Shown here piece after piece: positions 1 to 48,874 of a DNA stretch of 64,000 nucleotides. A model generated the notes under the pieces. That model did no database searches and was not told the DNA's origin. It saw only the letters and a list, made by a program, of their open reading frames with translations. Position 1 is the first letter of the stretch. Each line of letters opens with the position of its first letter. Location: positions 1 to 64,000 of the forward strand of contig CAUYLG010059062.1 in assembly GCA_963573385.1 (NCBI GenBank). The letters run 5' to 3'. A program made the position numbers and the translations under genes. The stretch is from Cacajao melanocephalus (Eukaryota; Chordata; Mammalia; Primates; Pitheciidae).

Positions 1-186
1 TGAGTAGCTGGGACTACAGGTGCCCACCACCATGCCCAGCTAATTTTTTTTTTTTTTTTGTATTTTTAGTAGAGACCAGGGTTTCACCATATTGGTCAGG
101 CTGGTCTTGAACTCCTGACCTGTGATCTGCTCACCTAGGCCTCACAAAGTACTGGGATTACAGGCATGAGCCACTGTGCCCAGCCA
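1..186 (-). mobile_element. Alu, truncated by window start
   Basis: Antisense Alu right half: poly-T followed by the TATTTTTAGTAGAGAC block, ending at GTGCCCAGCC. The 5' part of the plus-strand reading lies outside the window. Confidence 0.95.
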
Positions 187-847
187 AGAGTATTACGATT
201 ATTACTGCATGCTTGCTAAAAATAACACCCAAGTGGTAGTGCCATGGTGAGATCTAGGCCTTCATTCCAAAGCTCCCACTCTTTCTGCCAAGCCAAGCTG
301 CCTTTGAAGATCCAACCTCAGTTAAATGAGATGATAATGTGTGTGAAGTTGTTGGGGCAGGTGCCCAAAGAGGATACTCAATTAGCCCAGGACTTTCTTC
401 CTCTCTTCCCAAAGAAGTGAGTAGGCTTTGCTTTCCGCTTAGGAGATGCCCATATTTAACAGCGAACCAAGTGGGTGTGAGAGGGCCCAGGGAAAGCAGA
501 CAAAGAGGAATGTTGGTGGTTTGTGCCGACTATCATTCCCATGGCAGAGCGCACTCATGTTTGCTGACGATCTGGCCCCTGCCTACCACTCTAACTCTAA
601 CCTCTCCTCCCTCCACATTCCCACGAGCTCACCCTGCTCCATCCACAATGACCTTTCTGCCTGCCAAATTCTTTCTACTTTTTTCTGCCTCAGGGTCTTT
701 GCACAAGCTGTTCCCTCTGTCTAAGCTACGCTTGTCCCAGCTCTTCATTCAGATCTAAATTCAAATGTGACCATCTCAGTGAGGTTTCTGCTGACAACTC
801 TACGTACGGCAGCTTCTCAACACCATCACTCTCTAACACAAGGCCTT
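187..847. other. Intergenic, L2-like fragment, no gene seen
   Basis: No coding or RNA gene is recognised. Around 570-760 a stretch with CCTCAGGGTCTTTGCACAAG followed by GCTGTTCCCTCTGTCT resembles the widespread ancient L2 family. The overlapping open frames at 339-758 and 446-724 show no domain or family I recognise and no splice structure. Confidence 0.5.
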
Positions 848-1143
848 GTTTTTTTTGGCGGGGGGACGGAGTCTCACTCTGACACCCAGGCTGGCTTGAA
901 TGGCATGATCTCAGCTCACCGCAACCTCCACCTCCCAGGTTCAAGCAATTCTCCTGCCTCAGTCTCCTGAGTAGCTGGGATTACAGGCATACACTACCAC
1001 ACCCAGCCAATTTTTTGTACTTTTATTAGAGACGGGGTTTCTCCATGTTGGTCAGGCTGGTCTTGAACTCCTGACTTCAGATGATCTGCCCACCTCGGCC
1101 TCCCAAAGGCTGGGATCACAGGAGTAAGCCACCGCATCCGGCC
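848..1143 (-). mobile_element. Alu (antisense)
   Basis: Full dimeric Alu read on the opposite strand: T-rich head, GGAGTCTCACTCTGACACCC, mid A-rich linker complement, and a terminal GCATCCGGCC. Confidence 0.95.
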
Positions 1144-1395
1144 ACACATGGCCCTATTTTAGTTTCTTCGCAGCAGTGAGCAGTGCATGAAACTATGTAT
1201 GTATGTCAATATTGTTTGTCTTCCTACACCAGACTAGAAACACTACAGGGTTAGAGAAAGTGCATCCCCAACGCTGAGACTGCTTGGTTCACAAAGGGAG
1301 CTTTTACATATATAGTTCTGCAATACATCTCATAGCAACCCTGTTAGGTACATAGTCTGATAACGCCGAGAGATAGCTTCGTATCATGATTTAGA

Positions 1396-1604
1396 GCAGT
1401 GCTGTCCAATACGGTAGCCACCAGCACACGTGGCTATTTAGATGTACATGGATTACAATTAAATAAAATTAAAACTTCATTTTCTTAGTTGCATTATTGT
1501 CACCTCAAGTCTCAGCAGCCACATGTGGCTAGTGGCTACCACTCTGGGTAGCACAGACAGAGGACACTCCTATCACTGCAGAAAGTTCTATTGGACAGGG
1601 CTGG
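1396..1604. mobile_element. MER5-type hAT DNA transposon
   Basis: Terminal inverted repeats are visible: GTGCTGTCCAATACGG at the left and TTCTATTGGACAGGG at the right. The characteristic CCACATGTGGCTAGTGGCTAC block lies between them. Non-autonomous, with no transposase reading frame. Confidence 0.8.
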
Positions 1605-1614
1605 TTTCCAGCAG

Positions 1615-1915
1615 GCACTGCAGATTCATAGCTTAGCTTCCAGTCCCAGTCCTGCCAATTACCAGTGGTGTGATTCTGAGTTGACCTTATGCTTTTAGGT
1701 CTCACTTTTTTCATCTATAAAATGAAGCTACTATCAGTTCCCATTTCATAGTGCTACAGGAGTTATTATAGGCAAAGGCACTTAGAAGAGCTTCTGGGAT
1801 GTAGTCAGTGGTAGAAAAGTATCAGCTATTGCTATGATGCCTCCACGTTTACTCTTTGAGAAACTGAGGTTCAAAGAGGAGAAATCCTTGTCCTAGTTCC
1901 CAGAGCCAGGAAGTG
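1615..1915. mobile_element. MIR remnants
   Basis: The phrases TCATCTATAAAATGAAGCTA and AAACTGAGGTTCAAAGAGG are MIR core-like. The copy is strongly diverged, as expected for an ancient tRNA-derived SINE. Confidence 0.6.
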
Positions 1916-1919
1916 GAGG

Positions 1920-2500
1920 GAGCTGAGGTTTCATCCCATAGCTTTGTGATTTCTCAGCCTGGCTAAATCTGATTACACTTTTCAGGTCCCTTCTGGGAAA
2001 ATCCCTTAAACTTCTGACCTACTGCTCCCTTATCTGTTCAGTGGGGGGCAGAAGACTCCAAGGGGTCACCTATCCAGGATAGATGTTAAGGAACTGACTG
2101 GAGAGCCAGCCAGAGCCCAGGACTTGGGTTGTCTATTCTAGGACCTAGCCAGGGCCTTGGGACTCCTTGGAGGTTGGGAAGCCAGACTGCCCAGGACAGA
2201 GCAGCGCTGGTGTGACTGAGCAGGTCACGCCAGCTGCAGCCAAGACCCCGTGCGTGGGTGCTGCTGCCTCGTGGGTGTAATGGCCCCTGTGGCAGGGACG
2301 GAATGCTCATCCCTCCCACCTTACCCAGCTCTGGGATTGCCCCAGGAACTGCGCAGAGGGATTGAGCTATTTCCATTAATTTCCCTGTAGAAGGCTCAGA
2401 AGCTACTGCTGGTTATTAAATTTAGTTACTTTTAATATGCACAGTCCCTATGCTTGTACTGGTTTTTGTTTTGTTTTGGTAATATGAGATTTTTAAATTG
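1920..2500. other. Intergenic unique sequence, nothing recognised
   Basis: No repeat family or gene structure is recognised. A 96-codon antisense open frame at 2086-2376 is proline/serine rich, resembles no known family, and has no obvious promoter or splice context. Confidence 0.4.
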
Positions 2501-3490
2501 CTATTTTTAGAGCTTTTAACATATTTTCTACATTAAAAAAATTTTAAATTACGGTAAAATTCACATGACATAAAATGAACCGTTTTAAGTGTACAATTCA
2601 GTGGCCTTTAGTGCATTCTCCGTGTTGCTCAGCCATCATCGGTATCTATTTCTAAGACATTTTCCTCCCCCTCCCCCCATCTCACTCAGCAGTTGTTCCT
2701 CTTTCCCTCCCTGATTATAGTACTGGCAACCACTAATCTCCTTTATGTCTCTAAGGATTTTTCTGGGTATTACACATGAACGGAATCAGACCCTCTGTGC
2801 TTTTGGCGTCTGGCTGCTTTTACTTAGCAGAATGTTTCCAAGGTTCACCCATGTTCTAGCATGTATCAGTGCTTTGTTTCTTTTTACATTTGAATAATAT
2901 CTTGTTATATGGATATACCACACTTTACCTATTAATCTGTTGATGGACATTCAAGTCATTTCCATATTTTAACTACAGTGAATAGTCTTACTGTGATCAT
3001 TCCTGTGTAAATATTTGATTAATTATGTGTCTTCAATTTTTTCTTTTTTTTTTTTGAGACAGTCACACTCTGTTGCCTGGCTGGAGTGCAGTGGCACAAT
3101 CTCAGCTCACTGCAACCTCTGCCTCCCAGGTTCAAGCAAGTCTCTTGCCACAGCCTCCTGAGTAGCTGGGACTAAAGGCACATGCCACCACGTCCAGCTA
3201 ATTTTTTGTATTTTTAGTAGAGAAGGGGTTTCACAATGTTGGCCAAGATGATCTTGATCTCTTGACCTCGTGAACCACCCACCTTGGCCTCCCAAGGTGC
3301 TGGGATTACAGGCGTGAGCCACCGCGCCTGGTCGCCTGTTTTCAATTCTTTTGGGTACATACCTAGGAGTGGACTTTGAGGATTATATGGTAGCCCTATA
3401 GTTAACTTTTTGAGAAACTGCCAAACTATTTTCCACAGTGCCTATACCAGCAATGTGTAAGAGTTTCAATTTCTCCACATCCTTTCAATA
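2500..3490. mobile_element. Old L1 (L1M-type) 3' fragment split by an Alu
   Basis: Typical mammalian L1M 3' phrases occur: ACATAAAATGAACCGTTTTA, GTTCACCCATGTTCTAGCAT, and TTTTGGGTACATACCTAGGA just after the inserted Alu. The halves flanking 3040-3336 belong to one element. Confidence 0.75.
3040..3336 (-). mobile_element. Alu (antisense) inserted in L1M
   Basis: Poly-T plus TTTGAGACAGTCACACTCTG at the left end and GAGCCACCGCGCCTGG at the right end. It separates two parts of one older L1 fragment. Confidence 0.95.
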
Positions 3491-3619
3491 TACTTTAAAA
3501 AATCCACAATGATATGGCATAATAATACAATAATTAATGATAATAATTGTTGCTATCATTAATATGAGGGATATAGTCAATGAGGCTCAGGAATACAGTC
3601 AGTTGAACAAGTTCATGCA

Positions 3620-4190
3620 GCTGTGTGGCAGGCAGAATAATTGTCCCTGAAGGTATCCACATCTAACTCCTGGAACCTGGGAGTATGTTACTTTGCATGG
3701 CAAAAGGACATTGGCAGATGTGATAAAAATAAGATTGTTAATCCGCTGACCTTGTGGGGAGATTATTTTGGATTACTGGGGTAGGTCTAATGTAATCACA
3801 AAGGATCTCGTAAGTGAAAGAGGGAAGGAAGTGGGTAACAGAGGGAGACGTAATGATGAAAGCAGAGAGTCAGAGCAATGTACTGAGAGACTTCACCGGT
3901 CACCGTTGGCCTGAAAGTGGGAGGGGGTCGAAGAGAGATTTGAAGATACTATACTATGGGCTTGGGAGATGAAAGAAGCCGACCAGGAGTTAGAAATGCA
4001 AGCAGCCTGGAGAAGCTGCAGAAGGCAAGGGAACAGATTCCTCCCAGAGCCTGCAGAAGGAACAGAGCTTTACCAACACGTTTCAATCAGTCAGCCCATT
4101 TCAGACTTCTGAATCCCAGAGCTGTATGGTAACAAATCAATGTTGTTTTAAGTCACACAATATACGGCAATTCGTTATGGTAGCAAGAAG
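3620..4190. mobile_element. Ancient interspersed repeat, family not certain
   Basis: Contains phrases shared by a common old mammalian repeat: CTCCTGGAACCTGGGAGTATG, TAATCACAAAGGATC, and a terminal GTTGTTTTAAGTCACACAAT. I recognise it as repetitive but cannot name the family. Confidence 0.5.
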
Positions 4191-4625
4191 AAACTCCTGC
4201 CAGCCGTAGTGCTGTGGGGCAGGGGCTGGCATCCACATTTGATTGGCCTCCGTGTCTGTGATTATAACCACCAGGTTTCCTGCCATCTCCAGCTCTAACA
4301 CCACTTCCCTGCTCCACATAGACATGAGTGGATCTCACAAACATCACATCGGGTTAAAAAAAAAAAAAAAAAAAGCAAGTTATGCAAGAAAGATTCAGTA
4401 AAATACCATTTAGAAGAAATGTAAAAACACACAAAAAAATATTACACAGATGTATTGGGGCCAGCTTATCACGAGGGTCCATTGTTAAGTTTTTGGTTTT
4501 CAATATTTAAAAAATTTTTACTTTGAGGTAAACTTCCTCAACTTAGCTGTTTGCTAAACATAGCCCAGTACTCAAAACTAAATTGTATAAACTTGAACTT
4601 AAATAAGTATAATTAAAATAAAGTA

Positions 4626-4912
<287 letters not shown>

Positions 4913-4984
4913 ACTAAAAGCTCATCACTTGTTAGTTGTGGCTCCCAAAACACGGTGGAGTTGGTGGTTGGTGTGGGGTGGGTA

Positions 4985-5115
4985 CTACTGTGTGGTGGCT
5001 AGGGACCAGAGGTATCGCTAAACATCCTACAAAGCATTAAGACAGTCCCCAAGTCCCCACCACAAACAGATCTGGTCCTAAATGTCAGCTGTGCCAATGT
5101 TGAGAAATCCTGATC
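4985..5115 (+). mobile_element. MER20 fragment
   Basis: The 3' half of MER20 is recognisable by CTAAACATCCTACAAAGCAT and the end ATGTTGAGAAATCCTG. First of four MER20 copies in this window, all in the same orientation. Confidence 0.75.
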
Positions 5116-5996
5116 TTTCCTAAAGCGTGAGTTCTTCATGAGCAAGGCCAGTATCTGATTCATCTCTGCCCCTAAATCACAGTCTGACAGAGTGGATAAT
5201 GCTAAAGAATATGAATTTTGTTCCACCTCCCAGGCACTTGCGGCATTTAAACCCTAGTGTTATGAGTTAGGGACTATTATTATATTTGATGAAACAAAGA
5301 AACAGCTGTGCTGGTAGCCAGGCTGCTAAGGAAGAATGGAAAACCGAAATGTAGGACTAAGCAGAAAAATCCAAATATGCTCCCCCAACCCGTCACAATA
5401 GCCTCTGATCAGCCACCGTTCCGTATGCCAACGGCCTCCAATGAGGCACTCTTGAAGCCTTCTCTTTCTTTCACTATAAGCTTTCCCACTACCCTGCCTG
5501 CCTTTGAGTCTGTGCCAAACACAAATGGTGTCGGTTGACTCCCTTGTTGGAGCAAGCTCTGAATTAACAGCCTTTGCTTGTTTTCACCGGCTGGTCTTTG
5601 TTGATTTCCACGTAGCACAGGACTTGAAAATCCCTTCACATGTTGCACGCCCTTGTTTCTTCTTGTTATAATGAATCCTGCGGTACCATGTTTTCCCAGT
5701 GATGAGTTCCCAGGACTTTGTGCTCACAGAGGGCAGCTCTGGAATACAGCAAATGGCCAGGAAGAACTCTCCCCTCCAGCCTAGCCTGAGGGATGGCTTA
5801 GGTATCCCCAAATATACATGAGATGGTTCAGCTCATACTCAGGATTGAAACAGAGACAGCACCAGAGAGATGGCAGCAGGAGAGTTCCCTGCAAGAGTGG
5901 ACATCCCTCCACGCCTGGAACTCTTTCCTTCCAGGAGACCATACACAATTCTCTGCTTCTATCAGGCTTGAAGGAAGTACCATAGAATCCTTCAGG
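5116..5996. other. Intergenic, no gene or repeat recognised
   Basis: Mostly unique-looking sequence. Short open frames on both strands (for example 5308-5538 and 5409-5648) overlap one another and match no family I recognise. No CpG cluster, splice pattern or RNA-gene signature was seen. Confidence 0.4.
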
Positions 5997-6344
<348 letters not shown>

Positions 6345-6430
6345 TTATCTCCACTGACAGCCAAAGCTCTTGACTGTCTAAGCAATTGCTAAGAATTGCC
6401 AGTGGAAAGAATTAGTTCCTTGTGGCTGCT

Positions 6431-6511
6431 ATGAAAGTATTAAGTATTACAAATACTTTCATAAAGTATTCGTTGTAAGCCATTAAGTATTACAAACTTA
6501 ATGGCTTACAA
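6431..6511. repeat. Two adjacent near-perfect hairpins
   Basis: Hairpin 1 has 11-bp arms, ATGAAAGTATT at 6431-6441 and its complement at 6452-6462, with a 10-nt loop. Hairpin 2 has 15-bp perfect arms, TTGTAAGCCATTAAG at 6473-6487 and its complement at 6497-6511, with a 9-nt loop. Both loops share the string TATTACA. The right arm of hairpin 2 matches the expected repeat sequence, so the left arm looks like a templated inverted copy. Confidence 0.9.
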
Positions 6512-6717
6512 CAATACAAATTTACTATCATACGGCTGTAGTGATCAGAAGTCTCCTAAAATCAAGGTATCAGCAGGGCAGTGCTCCTTCTGGACATTTT
6601 CGGGGATAATTCATTTCCTTGCCATTTCCAGCTTCTAGAGGCTGTCTGCATTCTGCTTATGGCTCCTTCCTCCATGTTCAAAGTCAGTCACGTAGCATTT
6701 TCAAATCTCTCTCTCTC

Positions 6718-6870
6718 TTTTTTTTCTTGAGTTGGAGTCTGGCTGTGTTACCCAGGCTGGAGTGCAGTGGTGCAGTCTCGGGTGCCTCCTGGGTTTGAGC
6801 AATTATCCTGCCTCAGCCCCCTGAGTAGCTGGCATTATGGGCACCTGCCACCATGCCCAGCTAATTTTTC
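6718..6870 (-). mobile_element. Alu fragment (antisense)
   Basis: Begins TTTTTTTTCTTGAGTTGGAG and stops after CCCAGCTAATTTTTC, so roughly one arm is present. Confidence 0.9.
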
Positions 6871-7169
6871 TTTCTCTGTCTCTCTCTCTGATTCTGCTTC
6901 TGTCATCACATGTTCTTCTCTCATTCAACTGTGTTTGTTTCTATTTTTCTTATAAGGACTCTTATGATTACATTGGATCCAACAGGATAATTCAGGATAA
7001 AATCCCCATCTCAGAATCCCTAATTGACTCATAAGCAAAGTCCTTTTTGCCACGTAAGGTACTATATGCATATGTTCTGGGTGTTGGGATATGGACATCT
7101 CCAGGACGTCTTTCTTCCGCCTCCTATGACATGGATCTTGTTAAGTTTTTAAAATGAGTCAGTTTAACT

Positions 7170-7625
7170 GTGGTAAGTTGTGTATTCATAACTTAATACT
7201 GAGAGCAACCACTAAAAATCTCTAATAAACTCAAAATCACTATGGATAAATATAGAATTCTAAAAATTTCACAAGAAGACAGGAAAGAGAAAATAGTGAA
7301 ATGAAAAACGAAGACCGAAGCAGAAAATAAAATACAAAGTGGTATTCTTAAACTTGAGCATATCAATGATTATATTAAATGTAAGTGGTCTAGTTTATTT
7401 ACAATAGCCAAAATATGGAAACAACCAAAATGCCCCTCAATAGGTAGATGATTAAACTAATTGTGATACATCCATGCCATGGAATACTCATCAATAAAAA
7501 GGAACAAGCATTTAAACACACACTGCTTGGACAGATCTTAATGGCATTATGCTGAGTGGAAAAAGTCAATTTCAAAATTGTCACACACTGTATGATCTCT
7601 TTGATCATACAGTTTATTAACTTTT
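7170..7625 (+). mobile_element. L1 3' fragment (sense)
   Basis: L1 phrases include AATAGCCAAAATATGGAAAC, CATGGAATACTCATCAATAA and TTATGCTGAGTGGAAAAAG. 5'-truncated and with no intact frame. Confidence 0.8.
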
Positions 7626-7629
7626 CAGT

Positions 7630-8190
<561 letters not shown>

Positions 8191-8192
8191 TG

Positions 8193-8361
8193 TTTTTGTT
8201 CATTTGTTTTTATTTGAGACAGAGTCTCGCTCTGTCACCTGGGCTGGGGTGCAGTGTTGCAATCATAGCTCACTGCAGCCTTGAACTCCTGGGCTTAAGC
8301 AATCCTCCTGCCTCAGCCTCCCAAAGCACTGGGATTATAGGCATGAGCCCCTAGACCTGGA
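8193..8361 (-). mobile_element. Alu monomer or half element (antisense)
   Basis: A second T-rich start, TTTGAGACAGAGTCTCGCTC, directly abuts the previous Alu and ends at CCCCTAGACCTGG with one arm only. Confidence 0.88.
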
Positions 8362-8469
8362 CTGTATTCTTAATATAGATACACACACAGAGATAATATG
8401 CATTTTGTTCAACGTGCTTTACAGATACAAATATCTGAAATATCTGAAATCAATTTTTCCAATAACTCT

Positions 8470-8590
8470 ATGAAATTGGAAATACCATTCTCCCAATTTC
8501 ATAGATGAAGAAAATGAGGCACACAGTGAGTGGTTAAGTAACATGCTCAGGGTGCACAGCTAGTAAGTGCTAGAGATAAGTATAAATACA
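8470..8590. mobile_element. MIR fragment
   Basis: TTCATAGATGAAGAAAATGAGG and CAGCTAGTAAGTGC are typical MIR core phrases. Confidence 0.65.
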
Positions 8591-8699
8591 GACATCTTTG
8601 GGAAGGAATATACACAACAACGTAGAAATAATACTTACGTCTGGTGGAAATACAATAGCTGTTGTTTGCTTGCTTAGTTGTTTTTCTGAAATTTATGTC

Positions 8700-9095
8700 T
8701 AGGACAAGGGCCCACAGACTTTTTCTATAAAGGGCCAGACAGTAAATACTTTAGGCTTTTCAGCCCAGATGGTCTGTGTCACAACTACAAAGCTCAGCCT
8801 CGTAGGCTGAAAGCAGCTGTCGACAATACATAGCGAAGTGGCATGGGTGTGTTCCAATAACACTTTATTCATGGACACTGAAATTCACATTCTCTATGAT
8901 CTTCATGTCATGAAATGTTTCCTTTTGTCTTTCCCCTCCAACCATTAAAAAATATAACAATTGATTTGCAGTAGCTTTGAAATTGTCTTGGAAAAAAAAG
9001 TGAAAAAGAAAATGGCAAAAAAATATAACAATTGCTTTTAGCTCATAGGCCCTACAAAAACAGGAGGAGGGCAGGATTTGGCCTGCAGATCACAG
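8700..9095 (+). mobile_element. hAT-like MER element with internal insertion
   Basis: The phrases TTTCTATAAAGGGCCAGACA, GTGTTCCAATAACACTTTAT and CAGGATTTGGCCTGCAGATC belong to a short non-autonomous DNA transposon found several times here (also 26770-26970, 29885-30075, 44020-44170). About 150 bases of A/T-rich sequence separate its two ends. I am unsure of the exact family name. Confidence 0.6.
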
Positions 9096-9369
9096 GATGA
9101 CAAGCATCATGCTCAGCATGAAACTGTTCTAAAATGTTGCTTTAAGATGAAAAAGCAGATATGGTTCTTTGGTCAGCAGCTGGTGGCGTGGGCACAGGTC
9201 TGGAGACCTGCCAGCCTCCAGGCAGGCTAGAGGGCAGGTGTGGGCAGTTCGTTGTGTCCCTGGAGCCTGGGGAGACAGTGGGTGAGCAGAGAGTCCTGTC
9301 TATCCTGAGAGGAGAACATTCAGCCCAAATTCCAGCCTCACTATGCGCAGATCAGAGTCATTTCTGAAA

Positions 9370-45244
<35,875 letters not shown>

Positions 45245-45535
45245 TGAGCTTGCTCCATCTCCGCTCAGCCTTCACAAGGCCTCCATCTCCCAGGCATTCT
45301 CACCTCTGAAGAAAGCTCTCTGTACGGAGGGTAATGAATTGGGTCCTTTGAGGAATGGCACCTGGGTGCCCAGAGGCATGGCCGGAAGGTGTCTGTGGGA
45401 GCCATGCCTTGGGAGGATGCACCCAGAGTGGCTGAGAGAGCATCTGCAGGGGTTTCTCCTAAAATCTCTCCTCCAGATCATTCTCCAACTTTCCCCACTA
45501 CTTCCATAATAAAGCATATACTTGTTGAAATCGCT
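45245..45535 (+). other. 3' UTR
   Basis: Follows the stop codon up to shortly after the first AATAAA. Contains no large repeat. The open frame at 45183-45509 is not the coding frame of this gene. Confidence 0.7.
45508..45513 (+). terminator. Canonical poly(A) signal AATAAA
   Basis: CTTCCATAATAAAGCATATA. It lies 264 bases after the stop codon, the first canonical hexamer there; cleavage is expected 10-30 bases on. Confidence 0.75.
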
Positions 45536-46630
45536 GAAAAGGCTTGGTTATTCCATTCACCCAACATTGAGAATTAACAGGTATGCTGGTGGTTTACCAA
45601 GAATCATAAACAATACCAGCTAATTGTGTACTTTACAGGTGAGGAAACTACAGCTTAGAGGGACTGATGGCTCGCCCAACATCACACTAAGCTACAGAGC
45701 TGAGATTTGACCCAGTCTAACTCATTCCAAATTCCATATTCTTTTGTGTAAAGATTTGGGACTCCCTCACCAAGGAAATACAGATGTGAGGACGTGGCTG
45801 CTCCAGACAGGTTTCTTGGGTTCGAATCCCAGCTTCACCCCTTACTGGATATGCAGCCTTGGGGAGGTTATTGTCTCTTAATGCCTATTTTACCATCTGT
45901 AAAATGGGGATAGTAACAGTAGGGTAGAAGTCCTCTTATCATTATGATCAGAACCATCATTGGTTGGTTCATCAAATAAGTTGGTTCCAATAGGTAATTA
46001 AAAATACTTTCACCATTTTGTTTTAAAATATAAAATTGCACACTCATTTGCCAATCTTTCGATATAATACCAGGGTTTTTTGTTGTTATTGTTGTACCTG
46101 TCTATGGACCCACAATTTCCAGTTTGTCCCTTAAAAGGTCAGTAGAGACACAGGCATGCTTCCAAAGCTATTTAAGCAAAATCCTCACTACTTAAAAAAA
46201 AAAGAAAAAGATTATCCCTGTAGCCATCTTGCCCATTCCAACTTCACATATTTTTTTGTTGTTGCTCTTATTAACAATCAGCCTTTATCACATCTTTCCC
46301 ACTGAATTATTGTTTTGATGGAAACAATTCTTTGCCTACATACACAGATTTTCCTCGTTTACATTAAATGTAATTGCATTACATAATTGAAATAAAATCC
46401 ATTAGAATGAAAAGGTTTAGAATAAATGCAACCAGCTCTTGGTAGTCACACAACTGAACCTACAGAGAAGAATGAAGGCATATTAGGAAGCACTGTACTG
46501 GCCATGGGCGTTCGGTGAGCCTGAAGCATCAGTTGGTATATTGCATAGAGGCATGGAATCTTCTTTTACCCCAGGGATCATTTAAAAGTGGAGTTTAAGA
46601 AACAGCCTACTGAGCTTGCCTCACAAAGTT
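45536..46630. other. Intergenic with MIR copies
   Basis: MIR core text at about 45610-45730 (GGTGAGGAAACTACAGCTTA) and 45800-45930 (ATTTTACCATCTGTAAAATG). The remainder is AT-rich and unrecognised. Confidence 0.55.
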
Positions 46631-46635
46631 TAAAT

Positions 46636-46872
46636 GCGATATTTTTTTTTTTTTTTAATTTTTAAGTTCCAGGGTTCATGTGCAGGCCGTGCAGTTTTGT
46701 TACGTAGGTAAATATGTGCCATGGTGGTTTGCTGCCCCTATCTATCCATCATGTAGGTATTCAGCCCAGCATGCATTAGCTATTTTTCCCAATGCTCTCC
46801 CTCCCTGCAACCCCACACCCCGACAGGCCCCAGTGTGTGTTGTTCCCCTCTCTGTGTCCATGTGCTCTAAAT
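46636..46872 (-). mobile_element. L1 3' UTR fragment (antisense)
   Basis: TTTTTTTTTTTTTAATTTTT followed by GTTCCAGGGTTCATGTGCAG, GTTTGCTGCCCCTATCTATC and CAGTGTGTGTTGTTCCCCTC is the antisense 3' end of a primate-type L1. Confidence 0.88.
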
Positions 46873-46937
46873 GAGATAATATTTCTAAAACACACTGCCT
46901 GGCACGTATTTCTCAATTAATGTATTGCCACTATTTA

Positions 46938-47225
46938 GGGCAGTGTTACCCAATAAAAATCTGTCAGCCACATTTATTTCACACTTCCTGCTAGCCCAGA
47001 AACCAGTAAAATCAATTTGAACATATGTACGATTTAATTCAATATACCCAAGATACATTTCAACATGTAATCAATATAAACAACTGTTAATGAGATCAGT
47101 TATATCTTTCTTTTTGTATTAAGTCTTTGAAATCCATTGTGTATTTTTCACTTACGGCACATCTCAATTTGAAGGCTAAAATTGATCTGCAATGACGTTT
47201 TCTAACATTTATAGTTAAAAAGGAG
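46938..47225. mobile_element. MER5-related hAT element
   Basis: CAACATGTAATCAATATAAA, AGTCTTTGAAATCCATTGTG and CACATCTCAATTTG are diagnostic phrases. Confidence 0.75.
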
Positions 47226-47559
47226 ATTCACATATCCAGGTTTTTCCAAACATGGGTTAAAGATTGTCTAATAATTGAACCGAGTATCAGTTTAAAATTT
47301 TTAATTAAAATTAATAAGAAATTTAAAACTCAGTCCTTCCCCATAACCCAAGTCTAGTTATGAGCAAGCATCAGACAATTCCAAATGGAGACACATTTTA
47401 CAGAACACCCGGTCGGTACTCCTCAAAACTGGCAAGGTCATCAAAAACAAGGAGAGTCAGAGACACTGCTGCGGATCAGAGGAGGGCAGGAAGACATGGC
47501 TACTAATCGTCATGTGGTGTCCCACATGTGACCCCAGAACAGGAAGAGGACTTTAGAGG

Positions 47560-47765
47560 AAATGCTGGGGAAATGTGAATAAAGTCTGGAGTTAACAGTA
47601 CTGTAGCAATGTTACAGTCTTGACACATCTACTAGGATTACATAAGATGTTAACAGTAGAGGAAGTGGGGAAGGGATACATGAGAACGCTCTGTACTATA
47701 TCATTGCAACTTTTCCGTAAATATAAAATTATCTCAAAATTTAAAATGTAAAATAAAAAATATTC
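47560..47765 (+). mobile_element. Old L1-like 3' fragment
   Basis: TGAATAAAGTCTGGAGTTAA and ATTATCTCAAAATTTAAAAT, a common old L1-related tail. Confidence 0.6.
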
Positions 47766-47794
47766 CACTCTTCAGCTGCACTTATTTTACTTGT

Positions 47795-47990
47795 GTCTCC
47801 ATGTCCTCCTCTGTTAAATGGGGATGCACACTGTACCTATTTCATATGGTCATTGTGGGAATTAAAGACAGTGTTTACACAGAAATCCTGCAACCATGGC
47901 TCAGGCATTGTCAGCACACCATGCCTGCTAGCACCAGTTACTGTTACTACTGCTGCTATGATTATGATTGTTTATTTGCAACATTCTGAC
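47795..47990. mobile_element. MIR fragment
   Basis: TCCTCCTCTGTTAAATGGGG and TGTGGGAATTAAAGACAGTG. Confidence 0.65.
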
Positions 47991-48150
47991 TGAGTTGATA
48001 TGGCTGTGTTTGCATAACAGCTCATAGGAAGCTCTTGTCTTTTTTTACAGCAATTCATGTGCAAACAGGGCTGATCCTTTAAAATGTAATAAAGAAACTG
48101 CTAAAAGCCACGGAAACCACCCAGTAAGTTGATGACAGACAGATCTAAGA

Positions 48151-48489
48151 TGTATTAGTCTGTTTTCACACTGCTGATAAAACATACCCAAGACTGGGCA
48201 ATTTACAAAAGAAAGGTTTAATGGACTTACAGTTTCACGTGGCTGGGGAGGCCTCACAATCATGGCAGAAGGTCAAAGGCACGTCTCACATGGCGGCAGA
48301 CAAGAGAAGAGAGCTTGTGCAGTGAACCTCCCCTTTATAAAAAACCATCAGATCTCGTGAGACTTATTCACTAACACAAGAACAGCATGGGAAAGACCTG
48401 CCCCCATGATTCAATCACCTCCCACGGGTCCCTCCCACATGTGGGAATTCAAGATAAGATTTGGGTGGGGACACAGCCAAACCGTATCA
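48151..48489 (+). mobile_element. MaLR solo LTR (THE1/MST type)
   Basis: TGTATTAGTCTGTTTTCACA to ACAGCCAAACCGTATCA, with CATCAGATCTCGTGAGACTT inside; near full length. Confidence 0.9.
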
Positions 48490-48874
48490 GATGAGAATGC
48501 CAATCCCTCCATAGATAACTTAGGCAAAAATGATGTATTTTATTTTGGTGGAACCCAGTAGTAAATAATTTTTAAACTAGCTTTATAAATTCATTTATCA
48601 TTAGAAGGTTTTATATGCTAACCAGATGATTATATGCCCAGGTGCTTGATGTTAGTTTTTTGTAACTTCTCCTGCATACCACTAATGGCCTTTGTACATT
48701 TAATCATCCCTTCCCTTTGATGGTGGGAACGCTCTTAAATTTGATTTAAAATGAAATTAATGTGTCAGATCATGTCTAGACATCCATATGATATTTCAAC
48801 CAGCTGGTGAGAGTTTACTGGGTGACCAAGTTATAAGAAGGTATAGAAGAGTGTTCAGGAAAACCTTTACGGCA

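Larger units (their letters stand above)
6400..7130. mobile_element. Ancient LTR-like repeat, rearranged, with Alu insertion
   Basis: Phrases such as TTCCTTGCCATTTCCAGCTT, CTAGAGGCTGTCTGCATTC and the block ending near TGACTCATAAGC are those of an old high-copy repeat. It is interrupted by an Alu fragment at 6718-6870, and its left part carries two palindromes (separate entry). Confidence 0.5.

Noticed and set aside
9343..9369. Upstream in-frame ATG for the secreted-protein gene
   Set aside because: It would place nine polar residues (MRRSESFLK) before the hydrophobic leader and has a weaker context than the ATG at 9370.
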